From an uncultured Eubacteriales bacterium (GTDB taxonomy: Bacteria > Bacillota > Clostridia > Oscillospirales > Acutalibacteraceae): a DNA stretch of 64,000 nt. The position numbers and the translations under genes were made by a program. The stretch lies in assembly GCA_934444365.1 (NCBI GenBank), contig CAKSCM010000001.1:171231-235230 (forward strand), given 5' to 3'. The notes under the pieces were generated by a model that was given only the letters and a program-made list of their open reading frames with translations, ran no database searches and was not told the DNA's origin. Positions 58,130 through 64,000 of the stretch are shown piece after piece (the first letter of the stretch is position 1; every line of letters begins with the position of its first letter).

Positions 58130-61100
58130 TTATTTTACAAAATGCTTTTTGCTTTTACCGAGGATCGATATACCGGCCAAAGCACCGCCGGTAATAAGAA
58201 GCATTGCAATGCATAAAACAAGGTTAACCGTCTCTCCGGTCTTTGGAATATCGTCCCTGTCTGCATTTTTGGCAAGCTCGTTGATTCGCTCGGATAAAGC
58301 GTTAACCTTGCCGATAGCCTCCTCGCCGAGCATGGTTTTCTCGTTTTCGGTAAGGCTGCCGATATTTTTCTTGACCCGTTCGACCTCGTCCCTGTCGCTG
58401 AGCTTTACGTCATCAACAGAGGGCAGACGGTTTATCTCATCAGCTGCTTTTTCAGCGTTTTCGATAGCGACGAGCGCCTCTTTGGCGTTTTTAAGCTTGG
58501 TTTCAATATCGGATTTTTCCTTTTCGGTATAATTGTCGCCGAAGTCGCTTAAAGCGCCCTGCAAAGCCTTTTTCGCCCCTTCTAGAGGTTCCTTGTCATC
58601 AAGCTTTACGTTATCCTTGGTGATACCGTCTACCGCCTTTATCCTATCATTTTCGGCAGCAGCCCTTGCAGCCTCAATGCGATCAAGCAAAGCGCGTACT
58701 GTTTCTCTCAAAGCCTCAAGGGCTTCCCTTTCGGCGTCGGTCAGATTGTCGCCGCCGAGGAGTTTGTCGATGTCTGCAATAAGCTTTTCGATGTCGGCTT
58801 TATCATCGCTTGTGACCTTGCCGATATTGTAGCCGTTTATGCTATCGGTTAGGCGGATAATCTCGCTTGCGGTTTCATTAATACGCTCTTTAAGCGAGTT
58901 GCAATTATCAAGCGCTCCGGTCAGCTTGCTCATCTCATTTTCGGTCGCATCACCGGCGCTTAGCGATTCTGTTATATCCAAGATCTGTCGCTCGACCGAT
59001 GATATTGTATTGCTGTCGCTCGATTTAACGTTATCTACCGTAATGGAAGTGACAGCGTTGGTAATGGATGAGATCGGCTTCATATAAACCGTATACTCGG
59101 TTACATTGCCCGCCGCATCGACCGCGCGGATCACATACTTCGCATTCTTGTCGCCCTCAAGCGTTATCACCTCTGACACGTCATCGCCGTTTAAGGCTAT
59201 CGATTCAAGGTTTGTATCCTCGACGGTAAGCTTTTTGGTGGTATAATATGTGCTTTCTTTTTCGACTCCTATAATCTTGGGCGCCGTAGTGTCGAAAGTC
59301 GAACCGTCCGAACCGATAAATGCGACATTTCCGGCATTATCCGCTATTTTAACATATATGACAAACCGATCCATGTCTTTTGCCTCGATGTTAAAGTCGC
59401 TGTTGTCGGTCCAATCGGTGACTGCATAAACATCGTCGGCCGACAGTATCTTATCAGACTTATAATACAGCACCGACTTAATACCGGAGGCCTCATCGGT
59501 CGCCGTCAGCTTGACGTTTACATCCTCATTAAAGAACCGTCTGAAGGTGATCGTGTTAAGTACCGACTGCCACCAGGATCTTCCGCTTAGCAAAACCTCG
59601 CCGGTCGGTGCGGTTTTGTCGATCTTGTATTGTTCAGTAACGGCCGTCGATATTGCACCGGTAGCGGTATTCTTTACATAGAATATAAGCTCACCGTTAT
59701 CGGTCTCATCCGATGCCGTCAGCTTATCCGACCATTCGCCGTTTGGCGCGACGGTAAGGCTGAGCTCGTAGCCCGGCTTTGCCGTAACGACAAAGTCGGT
59801 GTTGAGCCAATCATTGGAATTCACGTCATACTCGCTGCCGCTTGCAATGTATTCGACAATACTCGCCGTAATACCCTCGGGCTGCTTTAGAGTGTAGTTG
59901 GCGACGGTTACACTGTCCCCTGAAAGAGTAAACGGTGTAAAGTTAATCGTGATGTTTTCTGCCACATCAACGCTGTCAAAGGTCGGAATTCCGTTTACAA
60001 GCTCCAGCACGTCGCCGGATACAACACCGACAAGCGTTGGCGTGCCGTCAATTTCGGCCGTATTTTTGCCGTCATACGGCTTATCCTTGACCTTAAGGCC
60101 GGCTATCGTCAGTTCCTTTTGGGTTATGTTTGCCGTAACCGCTTCGGGCTGAACCGACAGCACATAGTTTGCAGCGTCGTCGCCGGTTATCGCAAATTCC
60201 GTAAAGGTTACGTCCTTTCCGACGCCGACATTCTTATCGTCAAAATTTGCCTTACCTCTGACGACGCTCACCTTGTCGCTGCCGACAATGCCGCTTATCA
60301 CTCCGTCGGATGTGATCTCGGCGTAGGTATTGCCGTCATAAATCTTACCTGAAACGGTAATTTCGGAGATTGTAACATCTCTCGGCGTGATTTTATAGGT
60401 CATGGTCGAGTATGTCGCTTTGAATTTGTCGGTTTCGGGAGCGGAAATCCGTATTGTATAAACACCGACATTTTTTGGAGCGGTCAAAGTATACGCTGAA
60501 TCCTCCGCGTCGGCAAGCTTGTATTCAATCGTCAAAACGCCGTCGGAATCGGTATCACATGTCGGCTCGCCGATCGGATTCCCGTCGTAAGTTTTCTCAT
60601 CGCTTGACACATGGTCGATTATCGGGCTTTTCTTGCTCACGGTCAATTTAACCGACGTCATGGCAGGCTCGTCGCCCGAGCTGTATGCCTCACCCAACGG
60701 ATTATAGGAAACACGGATTGTGTATTCGCCGGCGGCAAGGTTGGAAAGATAGCTGTTTTTAAGGGTAATCGCTCCGTCCTCTGATACGGTATAATCGCGA
60801 TCGTAAACAAGCACCGTATCGCCGTTATGCACCGCATTGACGGTATTGCCGTTGAAATTAACATTGAAAGCGACATCACCGGTATCGAGCATGGTAAAGT
60901 CTACGGTCTCGGTAATTGCCTCGGCGTCGGTATAGACCACAACACCGTCTGAATTAATGACCTGAACATTTCCGCTTACATCGGTCACACGAAGATAGAC
61001 ATAGGCTTTTTTGTTCGGATCGATATTAAAACTCGCCTTGCCGTCGACAAGTGTAAGCTTAGTCCAGTCGCCGGTGATTACATCGGCGCTTTCGAACGCC

Positions 61101-64000
61101 TTTTCGGAGAGAAGATACTCTACCCCGGAAAGTCCGCTGCCCGTATCGGAGGCCGTCACGGTCACGGTTTGCGTTTCCTTAAAGAACAGACCGAATGTAA
61201 TCGTGTTCATAAAACTGTTAAACCTATTGGTACCGATTGCAATTTCCGCCGTAGGCGGTGTAATATCGGCTACACCAAAGACGGTGATGACAATATCGCT
61301 CGTCACCGGTGAAAGAGTATAGCTGCCGCTGTCGGAGTGCATCGGCGCGCCGTTTACGTCGACCATAAAGTTATCGGTCTTGGAATATCCTTCTGCAATC
61401 TCCAGGGTGAATGTATACTCCTGGCCGTAGCCGACAAGCGGGTCACCGCTGAGGGTATATCCAGCGCCGCTGCTCAAAGTGACCTTATAGAGCATATTTA
61501 CGGTTACCGTAACGCTCGTCGTGTTTCCGGCAACATCGGTGGCGATGACGGTATGCTGTTTGTTGTCGGGCATAAGGATATAACTGCCCAGCGTCAGCTG
61601 TACCTCTTCGCCGTCCACCGTCACGGTAAAGTCGTTTGCGTCGGCAACGCTGAATTCGGCAGCACTGTAATAGGTCTTTCCGTTTTCAATGCCGGAGATT
61701 ATCGGCGCGTCGCTGTCGGTTGCCTCAACATAACCGCAGACGCAGCTCTTTTCGTGGGTTTCGGTATTCCAGCGGCAGTCATGCGCATGGGGTAAGACCG
61801 TGACATTTTTAAGGCCGGTCACATACCCGTTTACGATGTCGCCGCTGTCCTTATCGGCGAAGGCACGACCCTCCCCCAGATAGCCGGCAAGGGTGCTGAC
61901 TTTGGAGTTTTCCGTCATGTCGATATCTGCGAACTGACCGCCGGATATACGGGCCTCACTGTTTTTCAGCCTAACATAATTTGTGAATGTACCTCCCGTA
62001 ATGCTGAGCTTTCCGCCGGTAAAGGTGATCCATGCGTCCATATTGCGGTCTATGGTTACATCCGCTCCGCTAATTGTGCAATAGTCGACAGCGGCGCCCC
62101 GAATTTCAAGGGCCAGCCGTCCTTTACTCAGCGTTAAAGACCTGACTTCGCCACTGCAAAGGGTAAGGGCGCAGCCGTAATTTTCATCGCTTTGCGCATC
62201 GGAAATTGCCTCATTGATATCTGTATATCCCCTGAAAATACCGGGCTTTGTGATAGCTGCCGCTATTTTCAGTCCGCAATACGGGCAGTTGCCGTCCGCA
62301 TCCATTCCGGCGTGCTCGCATTTCATCACGGCAAGGTCGTACTGCCCGGCAGCCGCCCAGCCGGTTCTGTTTTCGGCGTCGGTACGGGGAACCCAACTGC
62401 TCCCGGAAAACTCCGTTCCGATGCCGTCGTAACGGCGGTAGGCATAGCCCTCGGTGAGGAGATCGGTCAGCTTCACACCGTTATAGAGGTCGCACATTCC
62501 GGCTTTTATATGTCCGCCGGTGAATTTAAGCGTACCGCCGTAAACCGCGATGGAATAGGTTGTGTCTTTGCTGCCGCCGGCTGTCACCTCGCCACCGTCC
62601 CTCACCGCAAGACCCAGAGTGCCGTTGCCCCTTGAGTCGATGACCGTCAGCTTGCCGCTGCGCCCGGCGCCGCCCACATTCAGCGGGTATCCGCTCAGGC
62701 TCCTGCCGTTGAGATCCAGCGTGAAGCCCGTGGCATCGGTATCCGCATAAAATCCGTCGGGCAGCATGGTGTTCCGCGCCCAAATCTTCACCGTGCAGCC
62801 GGAATTTTCCTGCTTGCAGGCCTCCGTTAATGCCTCGGCAACGGTTCCGAAATGCGTTACCGAATCGCCCAGTCTGAGATCTGCCGCAACCCTGATACCG
62901 CAGTGGCTGCAGATGTTGGTGTCAGGGTCGGGATCGTGTCCGTCAAACACCGTTACGGTGACCTCTGCCCGGTAGCCGAGCTTATCGGTGACTACAATGG
63001 TCACAGGACCGTTTGCCGGAGGGACGACAAAACGGTTGTTTTCGTCAAGGGTAACGGGCTCGCCGCCCACCGTAACGGTGGCGATATTATCCTCAACTAT
63101 GGTAACGGTCACTTCATCGCAATAGATCTTACCCGCTTCAACGCCCTCGATGACCGGGGCGGCGGTGTCAATGACAAAGCCGTCAGAGCTTAGATAAGTG
63201 ACCTTGCCGGAGGCGTTGGTGAGCTTTACATACACGGCATATTTTCCGTCCGCATCGATGCCGATAGGACCGGTGTAGGGAGCAAAGGTATTGCCGCCCC
63301 AGCTTCCCACAAAGTACATCTCATCACCGATAAAATATTCGACCTCAACATCCTCGCCGCTTGCATCCCAGGCGGTAACGGTCACGGTTTTCTCCTCCCG
63401 GAAAAACAGGCCGAAGGAAATGAGATTCAGGAATTTCTGCCATACGTTGCGCTCGTCAATGCGAATCTCGCCCCAGGGATACCCGGTGGCCTCCCACAAA
63501 GCGGTCAGCGTGACGGATCGAACGCTCTCGTTTTCTGCAAGGTCGGCATAGGTCGTTGCCGCATGAACGGCCGTCTCGCCGCACTTCCAGCCGACGAAAT
63601 AATACCCGGGTCTTTTGGGAGATTCTATGTTTTCAAGCACGCGATTTGTCCATTTTACGTCGGTTTTATCGCCGATCGCCGTACCGCCGTTTGTATCAAA
63701 CCTTACGGTATACGACGGCTGCGCCTGACCGCCGATGGTGAAACAGTGTTCCGCCCTGCCGCAAAAGCTTCCCGTACCGCAGATCGTCACCTTGGGCGAC
63801 TTTTCGGAATTAAACCCGTCATCGCCCGGCGAAAGGGTATACGGATATACGTTGTTCTTATAGGTTACGGTATAGTCCGTGCCTTCCTCCAAAACGGTAA
63901 GCACCTCCGGATCGGTCCGGTGAGCAAGCCTTGTCAGCTTCTTTTCGCTTCCGTCGAATACGCAATTTTCAAGCCCGGAAAGGCGCAGAAGTCCGTTTTC
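58130..64000 (-). CDS. Giant modular cell-wall-anchored surface protein (5' end beyond window)
   Basis: At least 1,956 residues are visible; the frame is open through the right edge, so the N-terminus and signal peptide are missing. From that edge inward: an InlB-type repeat (about 63712-63488, VRFDTNGG...ALWEA); a recurrent block (63466-63155, again near 61230-60930 and 59580-59280) of a W/F-rich hairpin with ISFGLFF followed by an Ig-like domain; zinc-ribbon-like CSHCG and CPYCG segments (62.9 and 62.3 kb); Ig-like domains with FSVADAN/VDGEEVQ; two YDG/MBG-like domains (60.4-59.85 kb, GKIYDGNTY and DKPYDGKNT); then ~270 residues of helical repeats (58.95-58.3 kb, VKLDDKEPLEGAKKAL style). 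It ends with the sorting signal IPKTG, a hydrophobic segment and basic tail, so a sortase should anchor it. Adhesion or matrix binding is likely by family. Confidence 0.88.
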   Translation of the reverse strand, partial: ENGLLRLSGLENCVFDGSEKKLTRLAHRTDPEVLTVLEEGTDYTVTYKNNVYPYTLSPGDDGFNSEKSPKVTICGTGSFCGRAEHCFTIGGQAQPSYTVRFDTNGGTAIGDKTDVKWTNRVLENIESPKRPGYYFVGWKCGETAVHAATTYADLAENESVRSVTLTALWEATGYPWGEIRIDERNVWQKFLNLISFGLFFREEKTVTVTAWDASGEDVEVEYFIGDEMYFVGSWGGNTFAPYTGPIGIDADGKYAVYVKLTNASGKVTYLSSDGFVIDTAAPVIEGVEAGKIYCDEVTVTIVEDNIATVTVGGEPVTLDENNRFVVPPANGPVTIVVTDKLGYRAEVTVTVFDGHDPDPDTNICSHCGIRVAADLRLGDSVTHFGTVAEALTEACKQENSGCTVKIWARNTMLPDGFYADTDATGFTLDLNGRSLSGYPLNVGGAGRSGKLTVIDSRGNGTLGLAVRDGGEVTAGGSKDTTYSIAVYGGTLKFTGGHIKAGMCDLYNGVKLTDLLTEGYAYRRYDGIGTEFSGSSWVPRTDAENRTGWAAAGQYDLAVMKCEHAGMDADGNCPYCGLKIAAAITKPGIFRGYTDINEAISDAQSDENYGCALTLCSGEVRSLTLSKGRLALEIRGAAVDYCTISGADVTIDRNMDAWITFTGGKLSITGGTFTNYVRLKNSEARISGGQFADIDMTENSKVSTLAGYLGEGRAFADKDSGDIVNGYVTGLKNVTVLPHAHDCRWNTETHEKSCVCGYVEATDSDAPIISGIENGKTYYSAAEFSVADANDFTVTVDGEEVQLTLGSYILMPDNKQHTVIATDVAGNTTSVTVTVNMLYKVTLSSGAGYTLSGDPLVGYGQEYTFTLEIAEGYSKTDNFMVDVNGAPMHSDSGSYTLSPVTSDIVITVFGVADITPPTAEIAIGTNRFNSFMNTITFGLFFKETQTVTVTASDTGSGLSGVEYLLSEKAFESADVITGDWTKLTLVDGKASFNIDPNKKAYVYLRVTDVSGNVQVINSDGVVVYTDAEAITETVDFTMLDTGDVAFNVNFNGNTVNAVHNGDTVLVYDRDYTVSEDGAITLKNSYLSNLAAGEYTIRVSYNPLGEAYSSGDEPAMTSVKLTVSKKSPIIDHVSSDEKTYDGNPIGEPTCDTDSDGVLTIEYKLADAEDSAYTLTAPKNVGVYTIRISAPETDKFKATYSTMTYKITPRDVTISEITVSGKIYDGNTYAEITSDGVISGIVGSDKVSVVRGKANFDDKNVGVGKDVTFTEFAITGDDAANYVLSVQPEAVTANITQKELTIAGLKVKDKPYDGKNTAEIDGTPTLVGVVSGDVLELVNGIPTFDSVDVAENITINFTPFTLSGDSVTVANYTLKQPEGITASIVEYIASGSEYDVNSNDWLNTDFVVTAKPGYELSLTVAPNGEWSDKLTASDETDNGELIFYVKNTATGAISTAVTEQYKIDKTAPTGEVLLSGRSWWQSVLNTITFRRFFNEDVNVKLTATDEASGIKSVLYYKSDKILSADDVYAVTDWTDNSDFNIEAKDMDRFVIYVKIADNAGNVAFIGSDGSTFDTTAPKIIGVEKESTYYTTKKLTVEDTNLESIALNGDDVSEVITLEGDKNAKYVIRAVDAAGNVTEYTVYMKPISSITNAVTSITVDNVKSSDSNTISSVERQILDITESLSAGDATENEMSKLTGALDNCNSLKERINETASEIIRLTDSINGYNIGKVTSDDKADIEKLIADIDKLLGGDNLTDAEREALEALRETVRALLDRIEAARAAAENDRIKAVDGITKDNVKLDDKEPLEGAKKALQGALSDFGDNYTEKEKSDIETKLKNAKEALVAIENAEKAADEINRLPSVDDVKLSDRDEVERVKKNIGSLTENEKTMLGEEAIGKVNALSERINELAKNADRDDIPKTGETVNLVLCIAMLLITGGALAGISILGKSKKHFVK

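Noticed and set aside
59280..63470. Recurrent DNA blocks in the surface protein gene as a CRISPR or transposon repeat
   Set aside because: The copies are diverged, lie in frame and code for the same protein block; spacing is over 1 kb.

Overview
The window reads as chromosome from a low-to-moderate GC, spore-forming Firmicute of the class Clostridia, probably a gut member of the Oscillospirales (Ruminococcaceae-like). The clues are a GerW/YtfJ sporulation gene next to scpA-scpB and an M50 protease, a DacF-type penicillin-binding protein, QueH, MtaB and RimO, folate-type TrmFO, a sortase-sorted surface protein, and uniform sigma-A promoters with 17-base spacers and strong GGAGG ribosome sites. 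No tRNA, rRNA, CRISPR, insertion sequence or phage gene was seen. Most of the window is core chromosome; the accessory parts are the sugar cluster (11.4-18.7 kb), the ABC/DUF1854 cluster (41.9-46 kb) and the surface protein (58.1 kb to the right edge).

Layout. 1-11.1 kb (minus): one operon from a consensus promoter at 11109-11137, in the order TrmH-type RNA methyltransferase, dprA, topA, trmFO, plsX, rnc, Elp3-like radical SAM protein, smc (cut by the left edge). 11.4-18.7 kb (plus): two Gfo/Idh/MocA oxidoreductases and three xylose-isomerase-like TIM barrels in one operon, then a separately promoted alpha-L-rhamnosidase-like gene broken by a one-base frameshift in its catalytic motif. 18.8-19.8 kb (minus): gap. 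20-24.1 kb (plus): M50 protease, scpA, scpB, DUF2953, ytfJ and a lipoprotein. ScpA and ScpB are the partners of the SMC protein at the left edge.

24.3-39.6 kb (minus): recA-recX-rimO-pgsA-cysE-cysS from a recA promoter; upstream of it an FG-GAP lipoprotein, response regulator, sensor kinase, DUF1385 membrane protein and prmC; then a small P-loop protein with pgi, dacF, and an HPr-like protein without the phosphorylatable histidine. 39.9-45.9 kb (plus): mtaB and queH, then an ABC exporter with a soluble N-terminal domain and zinc ribbon, a DUF1854 protein and an alpha/beta hydrolase, preceded by what looks like a leader-peptide attenuator. 46-48.4 kb (minus): degV and guaB. 48.6-58 kb (plus): a lipoprotein with an operator-like palindrome over its -10 box; a purine salvage/uptake set (xpt, BMP-family binding protein, an ABC protein in which the ATPase is fused to a permease, and a second permease); and ilvB-ilvN. 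58.1-64 kb (minus): a very large modular surface protein ending in an IPKTG sorting signal, truncated by the window edge.

How it fits together. Three themes recur: chromosome maintenance (SMC-ScpA-ScpB, RecA, RecX, TopA, DprA), RNA modification (TrmFO, TrmH-like, MtaB, QueH, Elp3-like), and purine supply (GuaB, Xpt, nucleoside-type ABC importer). The items most worth a second look are the attenuated ABC/DUF1854/hydrolase operon, the oxidoreductase/TIM-barrel glycoside cluster with its frameshifted rhamnosidase, the ATPase-permease fusion, the His-less HPr, and a possible RNA switch in the dacF leader. All calls come from reading the sequence; no database search was run.
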